From NCBI GenBank assembly GCA_030646595.1, contig JAUSKS010000007.1, positions 1-9,395 on the forward strand: 9,395 nucleotides of DNA. Direction: 5' to 3'. The notes under the pieces were generated by a model. That model searched no databases. It was not told the DNA's origin and saw only the letters and a program-made list of their open reading frames with translations. Below, one piece after another: positions 1 to 4,821 of the stretch. The first letter of the stretch is position 1, and the number at the start of each line of letters is the position of its first letter. This DNA is from Gallionellaceae bacterium (GTDB lineage: Bacteria > Pseudomonadota > Gammaproteobacteria > Burkholderiales > Gallionellaceae). The position numbers and the translations under genes were made by a program.

Positions 1-606
1 ATTGAGGTGCGGGAGTACCTGAAGAAAAGACTGCTGAGCGCAGGCGTTTCCAAAATTATCATCGAACGTCCGGCCAAGAACGCCAAGATCACCATCTACA
101 CTGCCCGTCCGGGTGTGGTCATCGGCAAAAAAGGTGAGGACATTGAATCCTTGCGCGCTGAATTGCGTAAGCGTATGGGTCTGCCTGATGTGGCTTTGAA
201 TATTGAAGAAGTGCGCAAGCCGGAAGTGGATGCGCAACTGATTTCAGAAAGTATTACCTCGCAACTGGAAAAACGTATCATGTTCCGCCGTGCGATGAAG
301 CGCGCCATGCAGAACGCCATGCGTCTGGGTGCCTTGGGCATCAAGATCATGAGTGCAGGGCGTTTGAACGGAATTGAAATTGCGCGTACCGAATGGTATC
401 GCGAAGGCCGTGTGCCGCTGCATACCCTGCGTGCGAACATTGACTATGGTTTCTCCGAAGCAAAAACCACCTATGGCATCATCGGGGTCAAGGTATGGGT
501 ATACAAGGGCGATCACACTGGCGTGGAAGAAGTCTCCGCACCAGCAGCCGCTGAACCGGAAAAAAGAGCAAGAAAGTCGGGAGTGAAGCATGCTACAGCC
601 AGCTAG
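1..606 (+). CDS. rpsC: 30S ribosomal protein S3, 5' end outside window
   Basis: Ribosomal protein S3 sits at the mRNA entry side of the small-subunit head and helps unwind incoming mRNA. The frame is open from base 1 (Ile-Glu-Val-Arg-Glu-Tyr), so about 36 N-terminal residues lie upstream of the window. The type-2 KH domain is visible, with its GxxG loop in VVIGKKGED. The conserved C-terminal domain follows ([28 protein letters not shown], given here as [15 protein letters not shown] then [13 protein letters not shown]). The protein ends in a short basic tail ([10 protein letters not shown]). The last 17 nt overlap the start of rplP, so the two genes are probably translationally coupled. Identity is certain; only the true start is missing. 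Confidence 0.97.
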   Translation: MEVREYLKKRLLSAGVSKIIIERPAKNAKITIYTARPGVVIGKKGEDIESLRAELRKRMGLPDVALNIEEVRKPEVDAQLISESITSQLEKRIMFRRAMKRAMQNAMRLGALGIKIMSAGRLNGIEIARTEWYREGRVPLHTLRANIDYGFSEAKTTYGIIGVKVWVYKGDHTGVEEVSAPAAAEPEKRARKSGVKHATAS

Positions 607-1006
607 AAGAAAATATCGCAAGGAGCAAAAGGGCCGTAACACCGGCATTGCAACGCGCGGCAACAAAGTCAGTTTCGGTGAGTTTGGCCTTAAAGCCATG
701 GCGCGTGGCCGTTTAACAGCGCGTCAGATTGAAGCAGCGCGCCGTGCCATGACACGTCATATCAAACGCGGTGGCCGCATCTGGATACGCATATTTCCGG
801 ATAAGCCAATTTCGCAAAAGCCTGCCGAAGTTCGTATGGGTAACGGCAAAGGCAATCCGGAATACTATGTTGCCGAAATTCAGCCCGGCAAGATGCTGTA
901 TGAAATGGATGGCGTGGATGAGGTGATTGCGCGTGAGGCATTCCGTCTGGCTTCGGCCAAACTGCCTATCGCCACCTCATTTGTAATCAGACAAGTAGGG
1001 GCCTAA
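590..1006 (+). CDS. rplP: 50S ribosomal protein L16
   Basis: L16 is a late-assembling large-subunit protein near the peptidyl-transferase centre and the A-site tRNA elbow. The 138 residues match the usual length (about 136-138). The N-terminus [16 protein letters not shown] and the segment [18 protein letters not shown] are family signatures. The ATG at 590 lies inside the end of rpsC, giving a 17-nt overlap, and is preceded by GGGAG about 7 nt upstream within rpsC. This start gives the canonical N-terminus, so the overlap is real unless the rpsC end is misread. One base separates its stop from the rpmC start. Confidence 0.98.
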   Translation: MLQPARRKYRKEQKGRNTGIATRGNKVSFGEFGLKAMARGRLTARQIEAARRAMTRHIKRGGRIWIRIFPDKPISQKPAEVRMGNGKGNPEYYVAEIQPGKMLYEMDGVDEVIAREAFRLASAKLPIATSFVIRQVGA

Positions 1007-1007
1007 T

Positions 1008-1202
1008 ATGAAAGCAAGTGAACTGAGAACCAAATCCGCAGCAGACCTGCAGCAGGAATTGCTGTCCCTGACCCGCGCCCAATTTGGCCTGCGTATGCAG
1101 GTGGCCACCCAGCAACTGAGCAATAATAGCCAGTTGCTCAAGGTGCGCCGTGATATTGCCCGGGTAAAAACCCTCTTGACAGAAAAGGCCGCGCAACAAT
1201 GA
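1008..1202 (+). CDS. rpmC: 50S ribosomal protein L29
   Basis: L29 is a small two-helix protein beside the peptide exit tunnel, close to where trigger factor and SRP dock. At 64 residues it has family length. It carries the typical N-terminus [19 protein letters not shown] and the later [16 protein letters not shown] helix. A GGGG-containing ribosome-binding site at the end of rplP precedes the ATG. Its TGA stop overlaps the rpsQ ATG in an ATGA junction, which implies coupled translation. Confidence 0.97.
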   Translation: MKASELRTKSAADLQQELLSLTRAQFGLRMQVATQQLSNNSQLLKVRRDIARVKTLLTEKAAQQ

Positions 1203-1462
1203 GTGAAACCACTACAAAACGTACACTGACCGGCACGGTGGTGAGTGACAAGATGGATAAGACCGTTACCGTTTTAGTTGAACGTAAAATCAAGCATCCC
1301 CAGTTGGGGAAAGTGCTGCGCGTATCAAAAAAATATCATGCGCATGATGAAAAGAATGAGTTCAAGCAAGGCGACATGGTGGCTATTGAAGAATGTCGTC
1401 CCTTGGCCAAGACCAAGAGCTGGCGCGTAACCAAGCTGGTGGAGAAGGCGCAAGCGGTTTAA
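1199..1462 (+). CDS. rpsQ: 30S ribosomal protein S17
   Basis: S17 is an OB-fold primary 16S rRNA-binding protein of the 30S body. The 87 residues include the family motifs [20 protein letters not shown], then KHPQLGKV and the SKKYHAHDE segment. The start overlaps rpmC by 4 nt. In the E. coli arrangement rpsQ is the last gene of the S10 operon, and here too no ribosomal gene follows for 1.7 kb. No U-tract terminator is evident directly after the stop; the first hairpin is the REP-like palindrome about 35 nt downstream. Confidence 0.97.
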   Translation: MSETTTKRTLTGTVVSDKMDKTVTVLVERKIKHPQLGKVLRVSKKYHAHDEKNEFKQGDMVAIEECRPLAKTKSWRVTKLVEKAQAV

Positions 1463-1493
1463 TCGGTCATGCAAATTTTGAGATGGGCGCAGT

Positions 1494-1541
1494 CGTTCCC
1501 TCCCTTTCAAGGGGAGGGCTAGGGAGGGGATGGGTTAGCGG
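1494..1541 (-). repeat. REP-like palindromic repeat, left copy
   Basis: A pyrimidine-rich block next to a hairpin is read best on the minus strand: ATCCCCTCCCTAG, then CCCTCCCC, the loop TTGAAAG, then GGGAGGG and AACGA. The stem is 7 bp perfect (1498-1504 with 1512-1518). The layout resembles the common dispersed proteobacterial repeat of the form CCCTCTCC(N)CCCTC-hairpin. A related copy in the opposite orientation lies at 3021-3066. No U-run follows on either strand, so it is not a classical terminator, although it could stabilise the S10 mRNA 3' end. Confidence 0.6.
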
Positions 1542-1584
1542 TAGAGCCTGAACATTTGTAATCACAGTCGCGCCCCCGGATAGT

Positions 1585-1603
1585 AATCATAATTCTCATT
1601 CCC
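1585..1603 (-). promoter_or_regulatory. Fur-box-like sequence (weak)
   Basis: On the minus strand GGGAATGAGAATTATGATT matches 13 of 19 positions of the Fur consensus GATAATGATAATCATTATC, including the AATGAGAAT core common in proteobacterial Fur sites. It lies in the gap between rpsQ and the 3' end of the HepT-like gene. No iron-related gene start is beside it, so it is either a relic of lost DNA or a chance match. The rest of the 1463-1614 gap holds only the REP-like repeat; I see no gene there. Confidence 0.22.
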
Positions 1604-1614
1604 GATAAAAACGA

Positions 1615-2106
1615 TCACTGCGTTGGCTTCATCCCAAGAAAGCGCTCACGTATTTTTTGGCTCATGGAATTGAAAATTTCCCCCACTGTTTGCGCTGAAG
1701 CAATAGCAAGTTGCAGTCGCTCAAACCGCTCCTCTGTTGTTTCTGGATAGTCGTGTGTAAATTCGTTACGGATGCGCCGCAGGTCAGCCCATTCCTCGGC
1801 ATCAGGCAGCCAACCGAGCTGCTCCATTCTATTCAGGCGATCCAGCATCGGCATAGTCGAAATTTCTTCGCCCAGCGCATGCAATGCCGCAGGGATCAGC
1901 TTGGTGCCCATATCATCTTGTAAACGGGTGTAGCGATACGCGAACTGATCAAGCAGGCGACGGTCTTCCTTGCCCAAAGCAAGCAGATCAGCAGCAACCA
2001 AGTTGCGCTGCTTAAGATCATCAATCGCGTCGCGTAAAGCGTCTTGATGCACCCGACAGACTGCATACGCCTGTTGAAGCGCCAGCCACTCAGGTGTATT
2101 TTTCAT
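1615..2106 (-). CDS. HEPN-domain protein, HepT-like toxin of an MNT/HepT pair
   Basis: This is an all-helical protein of 163 residues with R113-NEFT-H118-D-Y120, exactly the RX4HXY motif of HepT-type HEPN toxins. In studied HepT proteins the Arg and His form the RNase site, and the Tyr is the residue AMPylated by the MNT antitoxin. Helical segments surround it (about residues 5-33, 46-80, 86-98, 105-118 and 125-155). The ATG overlaps the stop of an upstream minus-strand frame (ATGA), and an AGGGG ribosome-binding site lies in that tail. The gene is intact but opposite to the ribosomal genes and has no visible promoter of its own. Its partner gene has been truncated by transposase DNA. The HEPN assignment is strong; actual toxicity is inferred. 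Confidence 0.75.
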   Translation of the reverse strand: MKNTPEWLALQQAYAVCRVHQDALRDAIDDLKQRNLVAADLLALGKEDRRLLDQFAYRYTRLQDDMGTKLIPAALHALGEEISTMPMLDRLNRMEQLGWLPDAEEWADLRRIRNEFTHDYPETTEERFERLQLAIASAQTVGEIFNSMSQKIRERFLGMKPTQ

Positions 2107-2150
2107 AGTAACACCCCTGTTTCATGCGCCACACGCACAATGGGGCGGGG
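2103..2150 (-). pseudogene. C-terminal remnant of an MNT-type nucleotidyltransferase antitoxin gene
   Basis: Reading toward the HepT-like start, the minus strand encodes DPRPIVRVAHETGVLL and then TGA, which overlaps the toxin ATG as ATGA. MNT-domain antitoxins of HepT operons often end in a similar proline-isoleucine...ARETGV-L tail, and 4-nt overlaps are typical of such pairs. Further upstream this frame is only antisense to the transposase fragment, so the catalytic GSxARG...D part is gone. The junction lies around 2145-2157. The tail is too short for firm homology, so the call rests on overlap, partner and composition. Confidence 0.5.
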
Positions 2151-2600
2151 ATCGTGCTCTACAAAATGCGCTGGAACATCGAGGTAGATTTCCGCACCAT
2201 CCAGGCGACGCTCGAAATGGATGTGCTGCGCTGCAAATCGCAGGCCATGGTGGACAAAGAGATTGCGGTATATTTCCTGGCCTACAATCTGGTGCGCTGG
2301 GCGATGGCGAAAGCGGCATGGCTGGCGGACGTGTTGCCACGCAGCTTGAGCTTTAGCGGTGCCAAACGTGTGCTGGGGGCATTCGCCGACCAGCTCCGTC
2401 GAACAGCAGGCGATCAAGTTCGCGCTATGATCGCGACCGTGACGGCTTGTATTGCAACACTGCGAGTACCGTATCGACCCAACCGATTCGAGCCTCGCGC
2501 CAAGAAACGAAGGCCAAAGAAACTACCGCTGCTAACCATGCCGCGCCAGGTTGCGCGTGACTTCATTTATGCGCGGCGATTGCTTAACCGAGTGCCATGA
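2148..2600 (+). pseudogene. IS4-family transposase, C-terminal fragment
   Basis: About 150 codons match the C-terminal part of an IS4-type DDE transposase. Visible are LYKMRWNIEVDFRTIQ, then MDVLRCKS, KEIAVYFLAYNLVRW and the closing basic segment FEPRAKKRRPKKLPLL. The Y-(2)-R-(3)-E part of the IS4 YREK signature is present, with Gln where Lys is usual. The N-terminal two thirds, with the first two catalytic Asp residues, is missing: upstream of about 2150 the sequence becomes the MNT tail. The ATG at 2124 is chance. Just after its TGA the sequence switches to another transposase, so the right end of the element is also gone. It cannot be active. Confidence 0.85.
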
Positions 2601-2603
2601 GGC

Positions 2604-2777
2604 GCAGGCCCCATAGCCGCGCTTACTGCCGGGCTGCGGCATCTCCTGCTTCAACCAGCGATGCAGCCCCAACCCCTGCGTGAATTCACCGAACAGCGCC
2701 AACCCCGCATTGGCCGTCAGTAGCGCTTCCGTCGCTTCGACCTTGAACGAAAGTACAGTCTGTGTCAAAGTTCTCAT
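2604..2777 (-). pseudogene. IS1380-family transposase, N-terminal fragment
   Basis: The minus strand from ATG 2777 reads MRTLTQTVLSFKVEATEALL, then TANAGLALFGEF and LGLHRWLKQEMPQPGSKRGYGA. This is the usual start of IS1380-type transposases, including the G(L)ALFGEF and PGS-RGY segments. A GGAG ribosome-binding site sits 8-9 nt upstream. Homology stops at about 2604, where the frame runs antisense into the IS4 fragment, so only about 58 of more than 400 residues remain. The ATG at 2798 in the same frame would add seven residues but lacks a good ribosome-binding site. Confidence 0.8.
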
Positions 2778-2856
2778 CGCCCCGTCTCCTTTTGTCACCC
2801 GATAGGTGAGTGTCTCGATAACCTCAACTCTACCGGATCGCAGGACAGGCGGGGTT
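2778..2856 (-). mobile_element. Probable left end of the IS1380-type element (non-coding)
   Basis: This is the non-coding stretch upstream of the truncated IS1380-type transposase. On the minus strand it runs from about CCGCCTGTCCTGCGATCCGG through a GTTGAGGTTATCGAGACA segment to the ribosome-binding site. Elements of this family have a short 5' non-coding end carrying the terminal inverted repeat. The opposite end is missing, so the repeat cannot be checked, and the outer boundary near 2856 is an estimate from the change to AT-richer DNA. Confidence 0.35.
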
Positions 2857-2903
2857 TCTAATTCAGTTGCGGAAATTCAATCGCGGGACTTGGGTTCTGG
2901 TGG

Positions 2904-2930
2904 TAAAGTTATCCTGGTTAAAGTTATCCT
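2904..2930 (+). repeat. Tandem direct repeat TAAAGTTATCCT
   Basis: TAAAGTTATCCT occurs twice (2904-2915 and 2919-2930) with a 15-bp period; the unit with its spacer is roughly GGTTAAAGTTATCCT. It lies between the end of the IS1380 fragment and the candidate spc promoter. It may be a small slippage duplication or a pair of protein-binding sites; nothing in the sequence decides. Confidence 0.6.
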
Positions 2931-2952
2931 AACTGTTGTGTAATTAACATAA

Positions 2953-3003
2953 TTGTATTTAGTTGTATTTAGTGCTTGTATTCACCCTCAAGTTTGAATA
3001 CAA
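2953..3003 (+). repeat. TTGTATT direct repeats and a 9-bp inverted repeat
   Basis: TTGTATTTAG is present twice in tandem (2953-2962 and 2963-2972), with a third TTGTATT at 2976. That third copy forms a perfect inverted repeat: TTGTATTCA (2976-2984) pairs with TGAATACAA (2995-3003) around a 10-nt centre. The palindrome coincides with the -35 and -10 elements of the candidate promoter. It could therefore be an operator or only promoter symmetry. Confidence 0.6.
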
Positions 3004-3004
3004 T
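2976..3004 (+). promoter_or_regulatory. Candidate spc operon promoter (sigma70 type)
   Basis: A -10 box TACAAT (2999-3004, 5 of 6 matches) lies exactly 17 bp downstream of TTGTAT (2976-2981, 3 of 6, with the important TTG). The surroundings are AT-rich. Transcription would start near 3011 and give a leader of about 180 nt before rplN. In E. coli the spc promoter also lies between rpsQ and rplN. Here it would free the spc genes from read-through across the inserted block. The -35 is weak, so this is a good candidate rather than a proven site. Confidence 0.55.
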
Positions 3005-3020
3005 GTGCGGCTTCGTTTCA

Positions 3021-3066
3021 GAACCCTCTCCTCAATCCTCTCGTAAAGTGAGAGGATGCGAACGAT
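3021..3066 (+). repeat. REP-like palindromic repeat, right copy
   Basis: GAACCCTCTCCTCA is followed by the hairpin ATCCTCTC (3035-3042), loop GTAAAGT, GAGAGGAT (3050-3057), then GCGAACGA. It has the same layout as the left copy at 1494-1541 (CCC-TCTCCTC block, CCTC stem, AACGA after the stem) but the opposite orientation. The two thus bracket the HepT/transposase block as diverged inverted repeats. It would lie at the start of the rplN leader transcript. Confidence 0.6.
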
Positions 3067-3086
3067 AGGAAGAAACTGTTTTTATC

Positions 3087-3130
3087 TGCTGCTTCGGCGG
3101 TGTAATTCGTTTTACCGCCGTATGCGGCGG
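3087..3130 (+). promoter_or_regulatory. rplN leader: mutually exclusive hairpins
   Basis: Three stems compete. TGCTGC-TTCG-GCGGTG (3087-3102) is a UUCG-capped stem with wobble pairs. CGGCGGT (3095-3101) pairs with ACCGCCG (3114-3120). CCGCCG (3115-3120) pairs with CGGCGG (3125-3130) around a TATG loop. Use of the middle pairing excludes both others. Such a chain is typical of attenuators and of autoregulatory ribosomal-protein leaders, but no U-tract follows, so any effect would be on translation or RNA stability. Function is inferred from pairing alone. Confidence 0.45.
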
Positions 3131-3147
3131 CCTGACCCGAACGGGTT

Positions 3148-3183
3148 CCAAAACTTGCCGCATTTGAGCGGACAAAGTTGGAG
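3148..3183 (+). promoter_or_regulatory. Hairpin just before and touching the rplN ribosome-binding site
   Basis: AACTT (3152-3156) pairs with AAGTT (3175-3179), and CCGC (3158-3161) pairs with GCGG (3168-3171) around ATTTGA. CCA at 3148-3150 could also pair with TGG at 3179-3181, part of the TGGAG Shine-Dalgarno sequence that serves the ATG at 3192. The structure could therefore modulate rplN initiation. This is inference from base pairing. Confidence 0.4.
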
Positions 3184-3191
3184 AGTAAAAA

Positions 3192-3560
3192 ATGATACAA
3201 ATGCAATCGGTTTTGAGTGTTGCCGATAATACCGGCGCACGTTCTGTTATGTGCATCAAGGTGCTGGGTGGTTCCAAGCGTCGTTATGCGGCTATTGGAG
3301 ATGTCATCAAGGTCAGTATCCGCGATGCGGCCCCGCGTTCCCGCGTCAAGAAGGGTGAAGTGTATAGCGCAGTGGTGGTGCGTACTGCCAAAGGTGTGCG
3401 CCGTTCTGATGGTTCCTTGATCAAGTTTGATGGCAATGCAGCCGTGTTGCTGAATGCCAAGCTGGAGCCGATAGGTACCCGTATTTTTGGCCCGGTTACC
3501 CGCGAGCTGCGTACCGAGCGCTTTATGAAAATCGTATCGCTGGCCCCTGAAGTTCTGTAA
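3192..3560 (+). CDS. rplN: 50S ribosomal protein L14
   Basis: L14 is a universally conserved 23S rRNA-binding protein at the subunit interface (bridge B8), and it is the docking site for the silencing factor RsfS. The 122 residues equal the family length, starting [20 protein letters not shown] and ending [17 protein letters not shown] lies 8 nt before the ATG. It is the first gene of the spc operon, with a long structured leader and a candidate promoter upstream; this matters because 1.7 kb of foreign DNA separates it from rpsQ. The sequence is intact and ordinary. Confidence 0.98.
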   Translation: MIQMQSVLSVADNTGARSVMCIKVLGGSKRRYAAIGDVIKVSIRDAAPRSRVKKGEVYSAVVVRTAKGVRRSDGSLIKFDGNAAVLLNAKLEPIGTRIFGPVTRELRTERFMKIVSLAPEVL

Positions 3561-3592
3561 AGAACCTGAAGTTTTAAGCCTGAAGTGTTAAG
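3546..3592 (+). repeat. Triplicated CCTGAAGTT at the end of rplN and in the spacer
   Basis: CCTGAAGTT occurs at 3546 (inside the last rplN codons) and 3565, and as CCTGAAGTG at 3579. The second and third copies form a 14-bp tandem unit with one mismatch (CCTGAAGTTTTAAG / CCTGAAGTGTTAAG). The rplN-rplX spacer thus looks largely built from copies of the rplN 3' end and stop region. Confidence 0.65.
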
Positions 3593-3600
3593 GAAGAATC

Positions 3601-3924
3601 ATGCGCAAGATTAGAAAAAATGATGATGTCATCATCATCGCCGGAAAAGATAAGGGCAACCGTGGCAATGTGCTGCGTGTGCTGGATGACCGCTTGCTGG
3701 TAAGCGGCATCAACAAGGCCAAAAAACACCAGAAGCCAAACCCGGTTAAGGGTGAGACAGGTGGCATCGTATCCATAGAGATGTCCATTCATGCTTCCAA
3801 TGTGGCCATTTACAATGCGGCGGCAAAAAAGGCTGACCGGGTGGGGATTAAAACGCTGGAAGATGGCCGCAAAGTGCGCGTCTTCAGGTCTAGCGGTGAA
3901 GTAATTGACGTGCAGGGGAATTGA
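3601..3924 (+). CDS. rplX: 50S ribosomal protein L24
   Basis: L24 is one of the two initiator proteins of large-subunit assembly; it binds the 5' region of 23S rRNA near the tunnel exit. The N-terminal KOW motif is visible ([18 protein letters not shown], about residues 10-27), followed by [11 protein letters not shown] and [19 protein letters not shown]. The 107 residues are within family length (about 103-108). AAGGAAG precedes the ATG. Its TGA stop lies one base before the rplE ATG. Confidence 0.97.
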   Translation: MRKIRKNDDVIIIAGKDKGNRGNVLRVLDDRLLVSGINKAKKHQKPNPVKGETGGIVSIEMSIHASNVAIYNAAAKKADRVGIKTLEDGRKVRVFRSSGEVIDVQGN

Positions 3925-3925
3925 T

Positions 3926-4465
3926 ATGGCTCGTATGTATGATTTTTACAAAGGCACAGTAGCCCCGGAATTGATGAAAAAATTCGGCTACAAGTCGGTT
4001 ATGGAAGTGCCGCGCATCGAAAAAATTACGCTCAATATGGGCGTGGGTGAAGCGGTAGCGGACAAGAAGGTAATGGAACACGCAGTAGGCGACATGCAGA
4101 AAATTGCTGGCCAGAAGCCGGTGGTAACCAAGTCGAAAAAATCCATTGCCGGTTTCAAAATTCGTGAGAATTATCCAGTGGGTTGTAAAGTCACGCTGCG
4201 CCGCGCGCGCATGTATGAATTTCTGGATCGTCTGGTGACTGTGGCTATTCCCCGTATACGTGACTTCCGTGGTATTTCCGGCAAGGCGTTTGATGGTCGG
4301 GGCAACTACAATATGGGCATCAAGGAACAGATTATTTTCCCGGAAATCGAGTATGACAAGATTGACGCACTGCGCGGCATGAATATCACGATTACCACTA
4401 GTGCGAAGAGTGATGAAGAAGCCAAGGCACTGCTGCTGGCCTTCAAATTTCCATTGAAGGGCTAA
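3926..4465 (+). CDS. rplE: 50S ribosomal protein L5
   Basis: L5 binds 5S rRNA and forms the central-protuberance contact with the 30S head. The 179 residues match the family. Landmarks are [20 protein letters not shown], then [52 protein letters not shown] and the end [11 protein letters not shown]. The ATG at 3926 was chosen because it gives the canonical N-terminus and has AGGGG about 8 nt upstream. A TTG at 3905 in the same frame lies inside rplX and has no family support. In E. coli, S8 represses the spc mRNA at the rplX/rplE junction; I cannot confirm an S8-binding helix here by eye. Confidence 0.97.
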   Translation: MARMYDFYKGTVAPELMKKFGYKSVMEVPRIEKITLNMGVGEAVADKKVMEHAVGDMQKIAGQKPVVTKSKKSIAGFKIRENYPVGCKVTLRRARMYEFLDRLVTVAIPRIRDFRGISGKAFDGRGNYNMGIKEQIIFPEIEYDKIDALRGMNITITTSAKSDEEAKALLLAFKFPLKG

Positions 4466-4497
4466 TAATTGAAGAACGCTACATTGAAGAATTGGAG
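4453..4497 (+). repeat. Three ATTGAAG repeats, 15-bp period, at the end of rplE
   Basis: ATTGAAGG at 4453 (codons of the rplE C-terminus) is followed by ATTGAAGAA at 4468 and 4483, exactly 15 bp apart. The rplE-rpsN spacer therefore appears to consist of degenerate copies of the rplE tail, ending in the TTGGAGA ribosome-binding site of rpsN. Confidence 0.65.
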
Positions 4498-4504
4498 ATA
4501 AAAA

Positions 4505-4810
4505 ATGGCCAGGGCATCTGTCATTAACCGCGAGCTGAAGCGTCGCGATACCGTAAAAAAATTTGCTGGCAAACGCGCCGAGTTGCTGGCAATTATCGGC
4601 AATATCAAGTTGAGCGACGAAGAGCGCTATACAGCACGGCAAAAATTGCAAGCCCTGCCGCGTGATTCCAGCCCGGTGCGTTTACGTAATCGTTGTGCAT
4701 TAACTGGCCGTCCGCGTGGCGTGTTCAGCAAATTTGGCCTGGGCCGTACCAAGTTGCGTGAATTCGCAATGTGCGGCGAAATCCCCGGTGTAATCAAGGC
4801 AAGCTGGTAA
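4505..4810 (+). CDS. rpsN: 30S ribosomal protein S14, zinc-free form
   Basis: S14 is a 30S head protein next to S3 and S10. The 101-residue length and absence of CxxC pairs mark the long zinc-independent (C-) form. Motifs are [20 protein letters not shown], then [20 protein letters not shown] and [22 protein letters not shown] lies about 8 nt upstream of the ATG. Its presence inside spc is standard for beta- and gammaproteobacteria. Only 11 nt separate it from rpsH. Confidence 0.98.
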   Translation: MARASVINRELKRRDTVKKFAGKRAELLAIIGNIKLSDEERYTARQKLQALPRDSSPVRLRNRCALTGRPRGVFSKFGLGRTKLREFAMCGEIPGVIKASW

Positions 4811-4821
4811 GGATAAAATCT

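Noticed and set aside
1498..1518. Rho-independent terminator of the S10 operon or of the HepT-like gene
   Set aside because: The hairpin is sound, but no run of T follows on either strand; the REP-like explanation fits better.
2151..2417. Minus-strand frame upstream of the MNT-like tail (would give a 104-residue protein)
   Set aside because: It is antisense to the IS4 transposase fragment, and its residues show no nucleotidyltransferase GS...D motif; only the last ~16 codons are kept as a gene remnant.
3620..3638. Near-perfect palindrome ATGATGATG/CATCATCAT in rplX
   Set aside because: It has a one-base centre and cannot form a stable hairpin; it follows from the codons for Asp-Asp-Val-Ile-Ile-Ile.
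3905..3925. TTG start for L5 adding seven residues
   Set aside because: It overlaps rplX, has no family support, and the ATG at 3926 has AGGGG upstream.
3890..4651. Long minus-strand open frame (253 codons) opposite rplE and rpsN
   Set aside because: It is antisense to two certain ribosomal genes, has no recognisable domain, and follows from their codon composition.
4771..4821. Longer N-terminus for S8
   Set aside because: The extension lies mostly inside rpsN in another frame and is not part of the S8 family; the 4822 ATG has a proper ribosome-binding site.
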